Below, one piece after another: positions 17,160 to 26,035 of a stretch of 40,906 nucleotides of DNA. Position numbers and translations under genes: made by a program. A model generated the notes under the pieces. That model saw only the letters and a list, made by a program, of their open reading frames with translations, was not told the DNA's origin and did no database searches. The first letter of the stretch is position 1; every line of letters starts with the position of its first letter. The stretch lies in the IMG/VR virus record IMGVR_UViG_3300014720_000005, positions 1-40,906 of that record; one strand, given 5' to 3'. The DNA is from a virus.

Positions 17160-17663
17160 TTAGTTCCTTAATCGAGCAAATTCAATAAAAGGACGTTGCT
17201 CGTATCCGAGTTTTTCTTCGATTTTGATAAATTTAAAACCAAGCCACTTAAGCCAACGAATGTGGATTAAGTTACGCTGATCCACTAGATTGTAAAGAAG
17301 CTTTGCTTTTGTTTGCATATAGTCTAGGTAAAGACCGCTTCCTTGTAAAAACTGTCGTCTATGTTTTTTAATCCTATCTGTACCCAGAAGCCATATACAG
17401 GCTGTTAAATCCGGAGGCTCTATTACAGTATACCCAAAAATAAATAGTGGTTCTTCTGTATCCGTTTCGTAAACAACAAACACCTCATCAGAAAAATTAA
17501 AACTTAAAATTAACCCCGCTAATGGAGATAGGCCCGAAAGGGCAAAAACTTCTTGCTTGTCTTCTTCCCGCATTTCTGCCGCGATTCTAGGCAAGTCTTT
17601 AAGCAAAGCTCTACGACAAGTTAAAGGCCCTTCTTTTTTTATAACATCGTTCAAATCAACCAT
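17160..17663 (-). CDS. T7 gp13-like internal virion protein (DUF2833)
   Basis: This 167-residue protein has a GNAT-like fold outline: an N-terminal helix-strand (RRALLKDLPRIAAEMREEDK), a central strand run (VFVVYETD...FIFGYTVI) and a C-terminal WLKWLGFKFI strand. The T7 gp13 family shares this look and is needed for particle assembly although acetyltransferase activity is not known. The gene sits between the tail tubular B and gp14-like genes, as in T7. Confidence 0.85.
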   Translation of the reverse strand: MVDLNDVIKKEGPLTCRRALLKDLPRIAAEMREEDKQEVFALSGLSPLAGLILSFNFSDEVFVVYETDTEEPLFIFGYTVIEPPDLTACIWLLGTDRIKKHRRQFLQGSGLYLDYMQTKAKLLYNLVDQRNLIHIRWLKWLGFKFIKIEEKLGYEQRPFIEFARLRN

Positions 17664-17673
17664 TGTTTATCCA

Positions 17674-20475
17674 TTAACCTTCTCTGTCGATTGAGTTTAA
17701 TTGATTATACTCTACTTCGGCTTCGGCGCTTAATAATTTAAAGGGTGCGGGAGATTCGCTCTCAATAATAATTCTTACCTTTTCGTTTCTCGCGTAAACA
17801 GGAATTCTAAAAACTCCTCCAGACAAGTTTGTTTGCCCGATTAAAGAAATACCTAGATTTTCTCCTGTGTAGGGATGCACAAACTCAGTATAGCCGGTCT
17901 CAGGAACATTTAGGTCTTGAATTCTAATTCTAGCATTAAAATAAGACGTTCCCTCAAATTTTAAATTTAAATACTTAATTTGAGTTCGGCCGCCTAAGAT
18001 AGAGACGTTGTTGGCAGCACCGGGAGAAGTTTTTTTCAAGTAAATAGGAGAAAATTCGTATTCCGTTTTGTATTTCAACCCAACATAAATGCTAGTGTTT
18101 GCATAATTTCCATTAACCTGAATAGTTGCGTTTGTCGCGGGGATCGTGGGAGGCGCAGGCGATTCTATCAAAGCGCTGCCGTCAACAACATTTAAAATTT
18201 CGCCGTCTTTGGTACAAACTAAATATTTTGACGCCGCGTAGTCTAACGGAACAGGAAGCTTAAAGGTTGTTCTATCTGTGTTGGCGTTGTATGTTCCTTT
18301 AATATCATAAGATCTAGAATCTAATCTAACATGCCAGGGCTTGTTTGCTTCATCAAAATTCATAGCCCCCGTTCCCATTTTAATTCTTTCGATTGTTAGA
18401 AAACTAGAGTTTTCGGTCCTGTATCGAGCCAACACAAGATACATATCGGAATCGATAAAAAATGTGTGTAAAACCCTAGCAAACGGACGTCTTGAATCTG
18501 GAAACACAAATTTAAACCACGAAGATAAAATCCTGTTTTGACCAGAATTAAAGTATTTGTACAAATAAAGGTTTCCCGAAGAAACAATAGTTACAATATT
18601 TTCTGTTGTAGTGCTGGAAATGTTGTTTGGCACTCCAGGGATTAAGGACGCAACTTCGCCCGATAAATCTACAGAAGCATAGCTTCCGTCAACGTTTACT
18701 GCGGGAATAAACTCTCGTATGCCGCAAAAGTTTCCGTTTTTGTATGGAAAGAAAACAGAGTTTGCTGATGGGGTTGGTGCGCAGAAAACAGACAAATTTT
18801 CGTAATCGCCTATAGAAGACAGGTTTGCCGTTTTGGGAGACAGAACTTCGTTCCCGATAAACAACATTTGGTTTGTGGGACTAAACGCAATAAGATCTCT
18901 ATTAAACGGAGTAACAAAAGTAATTTTTCCAACCTTACTCAAGGACGATGCGGCGTCGATTGGATCGCTGTCAAAATAGTCTAAAACAGAAGTTCTGAAG
19001 AAATTGAAAAATTCAGACACTTCTGACATAATAATGTTTTCACCAGAAACAAAAACAACCCTGCTCTGATAATAAGCAAGATTAGAAATTTGGCTATCGA
19101 CAAATGTTGGTGGGGGGTTGCTAAAATCGTCTCCGACCAATCGTTTGGCCCAGCTGTAAGAGTCGTAGTTGGCTCCAGCCGGAACGCTCGTACCAGGAGT
19201 AGTCCCGTCTGCATTTTTTAGGTAGAAAGTTAAATCTGACTGCCTAATTAAAATCTTGGGCATTTTTTCGGGATCTAATTCTATTAATATCCCCGGTTTA
19301 GTTGTTTCTACCCATAAACCGTTTGAAAAATCTTGGTTTTCGGCACTAAATTTAACATAGTAATCGTCAAAATCGGATTCTGGAGAAAGAAAAACTTTAA
19401 CTGTGTAGTTGTTAGGAGCCGTAATAGGAAGGTCTTCAAAACTCTGAACTTCGTCTCTAATAAAAGAAGAACCGCCATCACCGAAATCGTCTTCCACAAC
19501 TACAGTAAAGTTGTGTATTGTAGAGGTGAGATGGATCGTGCTGTTTACTTGTCGAGCATCAATGTCGGGTATTGCGTCTAATCCTCCGGGATGCCCGATA
19601 TAACCAGAATTCTCTCCCTCTGTTAAAACCTCGGCTACAAAGGTCGTTCCCATTTCTCCGTCCAAGCGAGTATCAAACTGTATCTGTGCAGCAGTTTGAT
19701 TGGCTCCGGGAACGGAAAACACGGATTCTTTAAGCCAATCGTTTTCCCAAGAGTCGGCGTCTTCTGTAACCTGAACTTTTGTTACCTTTCCTCCAGCAAT
19801 AGTTACTACGGCTTTAACCGATCCTTCTCTTGGTTTTGTTCCGCTTACATACGTCAAAGTTACTGATGACGTGCCGTCAGTATAGCCGTTTCCTGCGTTT
19901 TTAATTGAGGTAGATCTTGAGATATGGGAGCAAACGTACGTTACCCCATTGCTAGTAACTTTAATTGTATGCTTTCTATTAAAATTGGCTTGTTTAATAA
20001 AAACTAATCCGGCTTTATCATACACAGCCGGAATCGCAGTAGACACCGCACCGCTTTTAAATGTAACCGTTTCTTCGGCAGAAGAGACAAAAGTAACATC
20101 TCCGATAGTTATTGCTTTTCTGCTGGTAGATTCGGCAACCGACGGAAAAGCAAGCCCGTATGTTGTCTTTCGAGTAGAATTAACTAGATCATAGATGTTA
20201 TAAGTACCATCGTTAAAAATAGTTAAGAGGTATTTTTCAGATGCGTCTCTGTCGATGAAGTGGAAAAATGGAGTTTCGGTTCCCGAAAGAGCGCAAAGAC
20301 TGCCGTTTGATTTGGTTAAACCGCCAATAAACTCTGTAGGAGGCCTTCTAATAAGACCCTCTACTACGGACGGAACCGCGTTCTCAATGTTTGTTGCCTT
20401 GTTGTTCTCTCGAACACTCGGGGGCTGAGAAGAAATGCCTCCTAAAAGGTTTGGTATTGAGATTGTTTTATGCAA
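17674..20475 (-). CDS. Tail tubular protein B (T7 gp12-like), TTG start
   Basis: This 933-residue nozzle protein of the short tail is mostly beta. The N-terminus (ISIPNLLGGISSQPPSVREN) matches the conserved opening of T7 gp12 with its GGIS-QP motif. The best start is TTG at 20475: AGGA lies nine bases upstream, the codon begins one base after the gp11 stop, and no in-frame ATG precedes the conserved motif. It is longer than T7 gp12 (794). Confidence 0.92.
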   Translation of the reverse strand: MHKTISIPNLLGGISSQPPSVRENNKATNIENAVPSVVEGLIRRPPTEFIGGLTKSNGSLCALSGTETPFFHFIDRDASEKYLLTIFNDGTYNIYDLVNSTRKTTYGLAFPSVAESTSRKAITIGDVTFVSSAEETVTFKSGAVSTAIPAVYDKAGLVFIKQANFNRKHTIKVTSNGVTYVCSHISRSTSIKNAGNGYTDGTSSVTLTYVSGTKPREGSVKAVVTIAGGKVTKVQVTEDADSWENDWLKESVFSVPGANQTAAQIQFDTRLDGEMGTTFVAEVLTEGENSGYIGHPGGLDAIPDIDARQVNSTIHLTSTIHNFTVVVEDDFGDGGSSFIRDEVQSFEDLPITAPNNYTVKVFLSPESDFDDYYVKFSAENQDFSNGLWVETTKPGILIELDPEKMPKILIRQSDLTFYLKNADGTTPGTSVPAGANYDSYSWAKRLVGDDFSNPPPTFVDSQISNLAYYQSRVVFVSGENIIMSEVSEFFNFFRTSVLDYFDSDPIDAASSLSKVGKITFVTPFNRDLIAFSPTNQMLFIGNEVLSPKTANLSSIGDYENLSVFCAPTPSANSVFFPYKNGNFCGIREFIPAVNVDGSYASVDLSGEVASLIPGVPNNISSTTTENIVTIVSSGNLYLYKYFNSGQNRILSSWFKFVFPDSRRPFARVLHTFFIDSDMYLVLARYRTENSSFLTIERIKMGTGAMNFDEANKPWHVRLDSRSYDIKGTYNANTDRTTFKLPVPLDYAASKYLVCTKDGEILNVVDGSALIESPAPPTIPATNATIQVNGNYANTSIYVGLKYKTEYEFSPIYLKKTSPGAANNVSILGGRTQIKYLNLKFEGTSYFNARIRIQDLNVPETGYTEFVHPYTGENLGISLIGQTNLSGGVFRIPVYARNEKVRIIIESESPAPFKLLSAEAEVEYNQLNSIDREG

Positions 20476-20476
20476 T

Positions 20477-21070
20477 TTAATACATCCTATAAGATCGTCT
20501 AATTAGGATTCGCCAAACATCGGGACTGTCCAACATTGAGTAATCTCCTATCTCGCCCTCATATTCGGTAAGACGGGCAAGAGCCTGCATTTCGTCCATT
20601 TGAGAAAACGAATGTTGTTTTGCCGATCCCAAAACACGATCTTGAAAGACTCGGGAAGAGCGCACAGTAATATACCTTTTTCCGATTTCAGGAATGTCCG
20701 AAAATTCCATCAAATAAACCTGGGTTGTTTTTATGGGGGCGTTAAAAGAAAATGAATTTGTTACCCTATTAAACAACCTATTTCCATTAATAACTGGGTC
20801 TACAGATGAGTTTTCTCCTTCCGTATCAACCCTGACTAAACCGGGGGGAACAAGAATATATCCACTTGATGTTTCCGGAGTCATAACAACATTGATGGCG
20901 GTATTGAAATGCCACCCGTAACTCAGCACTTCTCTTGTAATCTCTTCTAAAATACTGATAGCTGTTAGAACATCGGACCTTTGTGAGTCAAGAGAATTTA
21001 CGGGGGCTTCTCCTATAGACGACATCATAGTATTAATTGCCGCTAATTTTGTAGTTGGTTCTAAAGCCAT
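20477..21070 (-). CDS. Tail tubular protein A (T7 gp11-like)
   Basis: This is the adaptor ring between portal and nozzle. The product is 197 residues from ATG 21070 (MALEPTTKLAAIN), the same size as T7 gp11 (196). The opening KLAAINTMMSSIGEAPVNSL is the family signature. An upstream GTG extension is rejected because it runs through the terminator hairpin. TATAAT directly precedes the ATG, but no matching -35 is visible. Confidence 0.93.
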   Translation of the reverse strand: MALEPTTKLAAINTMMSSIGEAPVNSLDSQRSDVLTAISILEEITREVLSYGWHFNTAINVVMTPETSSGYILVPPGLVRVDTEGENSSVDPVINGNRLFNRVTNSFSFNAPIKTTQVYLMEFSDIPEIGKRYITVRSSRVFQDRVLGSAKQHSFSQMDEMQALARLTEYEGEIGDYSMLDSPDVWRILIRRSYRMY

Positions 21071-21082
21071 ATTATATTGTTT

Positions 21083-21127
21083 CCAAAAATAGGGGAGAGG
21101 ATGCGGGATTAACCACACCCCCTCCCC
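21083..21127 (-). terminator. Late terminator between capsid and tail genes (T7 Tphi position)
   Basis: The minus-strand RNA forms a 15-bp stem (21092-21127, three G-U pairs) with a six-base loop TTAATC, followed by TATTTTTGG. It sits 36 bases after the capsid stop, where T7 places its late terminator. Partial termination here would give excess capsid over tail transcripts. Confidence 0.9.
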
Positions 21128-21163
21128 CGTAAACACAAAAACCTACAAACTTATAACAACTTA

Positions 21164-22243
21164 TTAGGTTGTCAGCTCGAAACAGCACTCTTCCCGAAGA
21201 ACGTCGTGGCCCATAGCGTACTTAGCCAAGATAAGGTGGCCAAGACGATCCATGAAGTACTCGGTTTCAACAGAAAGATCCATAAGCTTAACCGTTCCCA
21301 CAGCTTCCTTTTGGAAAATGATTCCGCGTGTGGTGCTAAAGTTGACTTGACCGTATCCAACGCCGCTATCGCCGAACACATCGTTCTTGATTCGAGTCGA
21401 ATTGTGTACGTTGGTAACAGTCGTTTCATTGGTGGTAGGAACATTGTTGGATTTATGAATTTGAATTCCGGCAACCGACACAATTGTTCCGCTAGCCAAG
21501 CTACCGTTACCTTCGGAGTTGTAATCCCGATTAATAACGTCGCTGCCAGCTGAGACCAGTTTGTAGTAATATTCCGGAGTAAGAACACAATGTCGGTCCT
21601 GCATTGGAACATTCTTCTCGTCCATTTTTTGGGCTGCTTGGAAAAGAGCCGAAACAATAGACGATGTCGTGCTTCCTCCACTAATTTGCGCGCCTAAGTA
21701 AACGGGGGCCTCGGTGCCAAAACGATTCTCCTCTCGACGAGCGCCTGCAATAACCGTTCGAATAAGATTGCGATCAAAGACATAAGACAAAGCACGTCCG
21801 ATTTCCGTCGTATAAATAGAACGGACATCGTAGTGGTTCTTCATCTGGTCAAGATCCGCAACAAATACGCTAGAAGTAAGCACATCGTCGATTTTAATTG
21901 TTTTCTCGTTGTGCGCAAACTGCTGAACATACTTAGATGTAATGTTGGCGTTGCTGTTGAATACGGTCGTCGGACTTCCACTCGGTGCTCCCGCAGCATA
22001 AAGATCCAGTCCGCTTGAGGAGGTCAGGATGCTTTCTCCCGGCGTGTGGTAGAGGGCGTTTGCCGTACCGGTAACAGGGAACTGAGCTTCCTTGCCGCTG
22101 CTAATCGTGCGGACACGGTGCAGAGGCATCATAACATTGTTCACCTCAAAAGTAGTGATGATTTCTCCTGAAAACATTTTGAGAAACAATGCATCGTTAA
22201 CGCCCCCCGGTTTACTGGGGTTTGTAAAAGCGTAATTAGACAT
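21164..22243 (-). CDS. Major capsid protein (T7 gp10-like)
   Basis: This 359-residue HK97-fold shell protein is close to T7 gp10A (345). Family features include FSGEIITTFEVNNV near residue 25, then the E-loop/P-domain region, and RRTEN-like positions (ARREENRFG) in the middle. AAAGGAA lies ten bases upstream of the ATG, the cleanest ribosome site among the virion genes. It is framed by terminators on both sides (22370-22407 and 21083-21127), so it probably has its own transcript with its own promoter in the 22244-22369 leader. Confidence 0.95.
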   Translation of the reverse strand: MSNYAFTNPSKPGGVNDALFLKMFSGEIITTFEVNNVMMPLHRVRTISSGKEAQFPVTGTANALYHTPGESILTSSSGLDLYAAGAPSGSPTTVFNSNANITSKYVQQFAHNEKTIKIDDVLTSSVFVADLDQMKNHYDVRSIYTTEIGRALSYVFDRNLIRTVIAGARREENRFGTEAPVYLGAQISGGSTTSSIVSALFQAAQKMDEKNVPMQDRHCVLTPEYYYKLVSAGSDVINRDYNSEGNGSLASGTIVSVAGIQIHKSNNVPTTNETTVTNVHNSTRIKNDVFGDSGVGYGQVNFSTTRGIIFQKEAVGTVKLMDLSVETEYFMDRLGHLILAKYAMGHDVLREECCFELTT

Positions 22244-22369
22244 AGTAAAAAAATTCCTTTGAAAAAACTAAATTAATGAATAAATAGATGGCAAAATAAC
22301 ACCGATTTAAATAGTTATCCCTCGCAAGGGGCCATAAAATCAAGGCGCTTTCTGGCTTGCCAGATGCCT
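22244..22369 (-). promoter_or_regulatory. Capsid leader with two hairpins; capsid promoter expected
   Basis: The leader is AT-rich. It holds a strong hairpin tctggc-tt-gccaga (22351-22364) with an extra outer ggc/gcc pairing and a short hairpin ccct-cgca-aggg (22319-22330). Because a terminator ends upstream transcription at 22370, a promoter for the capsid gene must lie here. I cannot identify it by motif. The larger hairpin could be an RNase III-type processing site as in T7. Confidence 0.5.
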
Positions 22370-22407
22370 AAAAAGAAAACCCCCGCAGTAGATTTCTCTA
22401 CTACAGG
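22370..22407 (-). terminator. Terminator upstream of capsid, GAAA loop
   Basis: On the minus strand CCTGTAGTAGA-GAAA-TCTACTGCGGG makes an 11-bp stem with a GAAA tetraloop, followed by GGTTTTCTTTTT. It closes the scaffold and lysis-like gene block 28 bases after the lipoprotein stop. Confidence 0.88.
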
Positions 22408-22435
22408 AGTTGGGATGTAAAAAAATATAATAGTT

Positions 22436-22678
22436 TTATTCGGACATGTCGGCTACCCACCAACCCGCCTCAAGCCTCACCTTGTTCTGGGACTTGATTT
22501 TTGTGCCGTCCTTCTGCACAACAAATACCTTGGTTTCCACCGGTTCCGCAATCTGTACCGGCGTTCCGGGTGGAACAAGAATCACGGTACTCGCGCACCC
22601 GATCAATAAACTTACGCTTAATACCACCGGCAGTAGGATCAGCGTCTTTAGCTTCAACATTTTTGGTAGATAGCCCAT
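22436..22678 (-). CDS. Lipoprotein, outer-membrane spanin candidate
   Basis: This 80-residue protein has a signal peptide: basic MLKLK, a hydrophobic run (TLILLPVVLSVSLLIGC) and a lipobox LLIGC with the Cys near residue 28. The mature part is short and contains PPGTPVQIAEPV and KVRLEAGWWVAD, a pattern seen in small phage lipoproteins. Most of it overlaps, in another frame, the gene at 22470-22724, an arrangement known for embedded Rz/Rz1 spanin pairs. It differs from classic Rz1 in not being strongly Pro-rich, so the spanin role is inference. Confidence 0.75.
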   Translation of the reverse strand: MGYLPKMLKLKTLILLPVVLSVSLLIGCASTVILVPPGTPVQIAEPVETKVFVVQKDGTKIKSQNKVRLEAGWWVADMSE

Positions 22679-22724
22679 AAATAAATTCCAGTAAAGCCGA
22701 AAACAAACCTTTTAATAAAGACAT
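22470..22724 (-). CDS. Overlapping small protein of holin/spanin-like cassette
   Basis: This 84-residue frame begins with ATG overlapping the stop of the upstream holin-like gene (TAATG). The first 16 codons lie outside the lipoprotein gene. The N-terminus is amphipathic to hydrophobic (MSLLKGLFSALLEFIYGL) and is followed by a charged helix (GGIKRKFIDRVREYRD), a pattern I associate with small partner proteins in phage membrane cassettes. The C-terminal 30 residues (Cys/Gly-rich) may just be a by-product of the lipoprotein frame. It is probably real, but its function is unknown. Confidence 0.55.
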   Translation of the reverse strand: MSLLKGLFSALLEFIYGLSTKNVEAKDADPTAGGIKRKFIDRVREYRDSCSTRNAGTDCGTGGNQGICCAEGRHKNQVPEQGEA

Positions 22725-22903
22725 TATTCTTTTGTTCCGGCGTCCTTAGCAAAAATTAATCCGAGGCCAGCGATAGCCGCAGCAACAGCCGTTGTATAGT
22801 CTGGACTTGTTGTGGGATCTCCGTCAAAAATTGCGGTTAACAAAGCGCTGACAGCCGATAAAATGGCCACAATTCCGAGAACAGTTGTGTTTTTATTTTT
22901 CAA
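22724..22903 (-). CDS. Two-span holin-like membrane protein, TTG start
   Basis: This 59-residue protein has two hydrophobic spans: TVLGIVAILSAVSALLTAIF, then, after a short loop with DGDPTTSPDY, AVAAAIAGLGLIFAK. This two-span layout with a negatively charged loop is common among small phage holin-like proteins. The start is TTG, supported by AGGAG seven bases upstream, inside the end of the scaffold gene. It is the first gene of a three-gene overlapping cassette. No functional evidence separates it from the other holin candidate at 7075-7296. Confidence 0.75.
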   Translation of the reverse strand: MKNKNTTVLGIVAILSAVSALLTAIFDGDPTTSPDYTTAVAAAIAGLGLIFAKDAGTKE

Positions 22904-22905
22904 TT

Positions 22906-23682
22906 TTATGCTCCTAAAACGTTTGAAAGTGCGACTCTTGACTCTACTTCTTTACGATATGCTGGGTCTTTATCGTATCTAGGGTCTTTCATTGCAGCCA
23001 CAATTTCGGCAATGCTCTGATAGGCTCCCGACGAAGAAGCTGTGGGGGTTTGGCCGAGAACTAGGGGCTTCTTTCCGGGAACACCCGTAGACAAATGCCA
23101 ACGTGATTTAAGACCATCTACCGCTAGGTTGATAGAGCTTGGGTTGCCGGATGAAACGGTTGCGTTAAAAGCTTCGATTTCCCCTTCGTCAAGGTTTTCC
23201 GCCGCCCACTCAACCATTTGACCGTAAGCCTCACGCCCCCCGACTCTGGACATAATAGTGTTGTTTTGAGCTTCTACTAAACTTTGCTGTCCCTGAATAT
23301 AGCTTCTAACAAAGTTTTCTGGATAACCCAAACCAACGATTGTTTTGATAGAGTCTTCGCTGATATTTCCTGTTTCCAAAAACTCCTGGTGGAAAGGCTC
23401 TAATGCGTTTTCGGAAGGAGGCTTGGCAGCTTCTGGAATCTTGGTTCCTACTTTCCGCTCCAACTCTTTGTAAGACGTCGCCATATCTTCCGGAGTGTTA
23501 AACTTTTCGGGAAGCCAGGACGGCCTTGATCCTTCCGCCTTTGGTTCTTGCGGTTCTGGGTTACTAATAGCCGCTTCCGTTTCTTTCTTTTGGACGCTCT
23601 CAATGTAAGCCGCTTCTTTGCCAGCTTCGTTGTTTACCTCTTCGGTACTACGATTAATAACGATTTTCTGTGTTTCGCTCAT
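22906..23682 (-). CDS. Capsid scaffolding protein (T7 gp9-like)
   Basis: This 258-residue acidic, helical protein lies between portal and capsid genes. The central part (FNTPEDMATSYKELERKVGT) is the conserved scaffold signature. The C-terminus is charged and helical, and would contact the capsid protein. The N-terminus is Glu/Lys/Pro-rich and disordered. It overlaps the portal stop by four bases (ATGA). Confidence 0.9.
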   Translation of the reverse strand: MSETQKIVINRSTEEVNNEAGKEAAYIESVQKKETEAAISNPEPQEPKAEGSRPSWLPEKFNTPEDMATSYKELERKVGTKIPEAAKPPSENALEPFHQEFLETGNISEDSIKTIVGLGYPENFVRSYIQGQQSLVEAQNNTIMSRVGGREAYGQMVEWAAENLDEGEIEAFNATVSSGNPSSINLAVDGLKSRWHLSTGVPGKKPLVLGQTPTASSSGAYQSIAEIVAAMKDPRYDKDPAYRKEVESRVALSNVLGA

Positions 23683-25205
23683 TGTTGATTACCTTGATTC
23701 TGAACCATATTTCCTATTGTTTCTACTGCTTTAGGACCTGCCATTTTCAGCAGTTGTTGTCGCTGCGCCATCTGTGCTTCCTGCTGTAATTCCTGATCCG
23801 TCTTAATAAGCCCCATTGTATCAATACCTAGAGAAGCAGCGCGCCTATTTAAATATTCCCTTAGATTAACAAAATTTCCCAGGGCTTCCGGCCCCAACAG
23901 TTGGGAAATTCCACCCAAAAAGATGTCTAATCTATTAAGATCATTGCCCCTACCCAAAGCATCTATACCCGTCACAATAGTGGGGGTGATAAACTTTTTG
24001 TTCATTTTTGGCATTTTTTTCTCCTTTGTTAAACGCTCTACAATTCGATTAACAAGGGGAAGTTGGAACTCTAACGAAAGAATACTGTAAATGCCGCCTA
24101 GCTGCCGTTCGATACTTTGGGTCACCAATCGAACCTCTTCGGCTGTAACCCGTTCTGCGTTCCTAATGCTTGCTTCTGTGAGCATAAAGGCATAACTCAG
24201 CCGCTCATTGATAGAACCCATTGTCTGAAGGGCCACCGTTAAATCAGCGGCTTTCTGAGCCTGAAGCACAGTAACATCCGCTGCATTTCCTTCGATAATA
24301 GACCCGTTTAGACTTTGGGCAATTTTCTTAGCTCGCGTTGTTCCCACGGGGTTAACAAGGAACACAATCTTTGACATTACAGCTGCACTCTCAATAATGC
24401 TTTTAGATAGGCTGTCTAATGAGAATAAATCTCCAAAGTATTGTTCTACATAGCTACGCCCGTAATCTTCTCCGTCAACCCTGTGCATTCGCAAAGCAAT
24501 AAACGGACTTTTTTCTTCTGGAAAAGTTGCGTAAGAATCGGGAATCAGCTTTCCGTTTATTTCTTGATAGATCTCGACCTTGTTTTTTTGGCCGACATGG
24601 CAGCAAGTGTAGAGATCGACGCTTGATTCGTATTGAGGAACATCACCAACAAAAGGCAACAGGTCTGGGCTAAGAGAAGAAATTGAAAGCTTTTCTTTTA
24701 AAATAATTTTTCTTACTTTGCCGAAACAGCATCGTTGCACAACATAGTTATCTAAGCGGAAAACCCGCATACCGCCCTCGTCCGGAAAGTGGACAAGGAC
24801 GTTTCCGACAACCAACAACTGCTTGAGGGCTTCGAACAAAGAAACCCGGATTGTCTGTCCTTCAATATCCCGCATCACCAGTCTCTCCATTTCGGAAAGG
24901 CTTGTTTCTGCCTCCGTCTTTGCCTGAGGAGAAAGCGCAGCTAGGTTTTTCGACGCCTTGGGATCGATTACAAATCTAAAAAAGGGCGCGTTTGGGGGGA
25001 GAAGGGATAAAAGAAGAGCTGAAGCCAGGTTGTTTACGCCCCGAGCGCCGACAGATTGATAGGGTGTGGCGAACGAATTGGCGGACTGGTCGCCTTCGTC
25101 TGGTAACAAGTGTGGAAGCGTTAGTTTAGAACAGTCTCGACCACGGGATATATACGGGTATCTTTCTGTCTCTAACTTTAAATACTCGCTTTTTAAAGTT
25201 CCCAT
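23679..25205 (-). CDS. Portal (head-tail connector) protein, T7 gp8-like
   Basis: This 508-residue dodecameric portal is close to T7 gp8 (536). Family marks include the N-terminal GDQSANSFATPYQSVGARGV, then NNLASALLLSLLPP, and a helical C-terminal part ending in a Gln/Met-rich tail (QQEAQMAQRQQLLKMAG), the wing and barrel region. It is the first large gene of the assembly operon and its stop is overlapped by the scaffold start. Confidence 0.95.
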   Translation of the reverse strand: MGTLKSEYLKLETERYPYISRGRDCSKLTLPHLLPDEGDQSANSFATPYQSVGARGVNNLASALLLSLLPPNAPFFRFVIDPKASKNLAALSPQAKTEAETSLSEMERLVMRDIEGQTIRVSLFEALKQLLVVGNVLVHFPDEGGMRVFRLDNYVVQRCCFGKVRKIILKEKLSISSLSPDLLPFVGDVPQYESSVDLYTCCHVGQKNKVEIYQEINGKLIPDSYATFPEEKSPFIALRMHRVDGEDYGRSYVEQYFGDLFSLDSLSKSIIESAAVMSKIVFLVNPVGTTRAKKIAQSLNGSIIEGNAADVTVLQAQKAADLTVALQTMGSINERLSYAFMLTEASIRNAERVTAEEVRLVTQSIERQLGGIYSILSLEFQLPLVNRIVERLTKEKKMPKMNKKFITPTIVTGIDALGRGNDLNRLDIFLGGISQLLGPEALGNFVNLREYLNRRAASLGIDTMGLIKTDQELQQEAQMAQRQQLLKMAGPKAVETIGNMVQNQGNQQ

Positions 25206-25214
25206 GATTTTAGA

Positions 25215-25460
25215 TTACGACCGCGTTGAGCCGCCTGATGAAGACCCTCCGGATCCGGGGATGCTGACTCCATAGCCACTTTGGGGTTGAATAACAAGTC
25301 CCCTTTTACCCCTACGCTTTACGGTTTGTTCGTTTTGAACCTGGGGCTTCTTGGGGGCCGCTTGCTTACTCGGTTCTGAAAGTCGGATAATGTCCGGTCC
25401 TCTCAGATTGTATTGCGGTGGGGGAGGAGGAGGGGGGACGCTAGGACCGCCGCCGCACAT
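25215..25460 (-). CDS. Pro/Gly-rich small protein upstream of portal (T7 7.3-like position)
   Basis: This 81-residue protein starts MCGGGPSVPPPPPPP, has a basic middle and ends with a Gly/Ser run. Small low-complexity proteins with an MCxGG start precede the portal gene in many T7-like phages. T7 gp7.3 at this position is a virion component needed for adsorption and tail assembly. Homology cannot be established by eye. The gap to the portal gene is nine bases. Confidence 0.7.
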   Translation of the reverse strand: MCGGGPSVPPPPPPPQYNLRGPDIIRLSEPSKQAAPKKPQVQNEQTVKRRGKRGLVIQPQSGYGVSIPGSGGSSSGGSTRS

Positions 25461-25476
25461 TATTTAATTAACTCCA

Positions 25477-25674
25477 TCATTGAATTTGCTCCATATAAAG
25501 GGTTTTTAAAAACACAACAACAGATCTCTGCCCAGATTTAAAGAAGATCTCGTTGACCGTTTCGGTCAAAGAAGCACATTGCTCTGGGAAGTTTTGATCT
25601 AAAAATTTTACTAATTCCTGGGTTACGATTGGAATTTTTTCGTATTCCAGTTCCTTAGAAGGCTTGTTAATCAT
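25477..25674 (-). CDS. Small acidic protein of unknown function
   Basis: This 65-residue protein starts within the end of the Nmad1 gene (8-base overlap), which supports translation. It is helical and amphipathic (ELVKFLDQNFPEQCASLTETV). I do not recognise a family. Confidence 0.65.
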   Translation of the reverse strand: MINKPSKELEYEKIPIVTQELVKFLDQNFPEQCASLTETVNEIFFKSGQRSVVVFLKTLYMEQIQ

Positions 25675-26035
25675 TTTTTACAGCTTTCTTGCTTTGAATA
25701 TAAGCGTACAAAATAATAACATAATTAATGACATCCAAGACAGTATCTCTAAGAGCTTCGTCCTTAACCTTAAAAGACCCCGTAGTAATAAACGTAGACA
25801 GACGTGACATTTTGTCGGTCAGACGAACCATGATACCGGCTTCTGTCGCACAAACCCCCATAGATTCGCATCGGGTAAAGTTTAGGAAGGGGTGGGTAGA
25901 GTCTTTCCCGCCGCTGTAATCGTGGTTTTTCCGTTCGGACAGAAACCTAGCCTCTTCGGTTAGTTCTCTGTGGAGGTTTAAAAGCCATTGCCTATCGGTT
26001 TTTTCGTTTTTATTTAAGTCTGTTGCGGTGTCCAT
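25667..26035 (-). CDS. Nucleotide modification associated domain 1 protein (Nmad1, DUF1599)
   Basis: This 122-residue protein carries the family pattern: RKNHDYSGGKD, PFLNF, GIMVRLTDKMSRL and a C-terminal DEALRDTVLDVINYVIILY. Nmad1 proteins are found near DNA base-modification genes and in phages, but their reaction is not established. No other base-modification gene is visible here, so it may act on a host or nucleotide pool. The start overlaps the exonuclease end by 22 bases. Confidence 0.88.
   Translation of the reverse strand: MDTATDLNKNEKTDRQWLLNLHRELTEEARFLSERKNHDYSGGKDSTHPFLNFTRCESMGVCATEAGIMVRLTDKMSRLSTFITTGSFKVKDEALRDTVLDVINYVIILYAYIQSKKAVKND

Noticed and set aside
21071-21076. TATAAT immediately before the tail tubular A ATG
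   Set aside because: It abuts the ATG, leaving no room for +1, and has no -35; more likely AT-rich sequence after the terminator.
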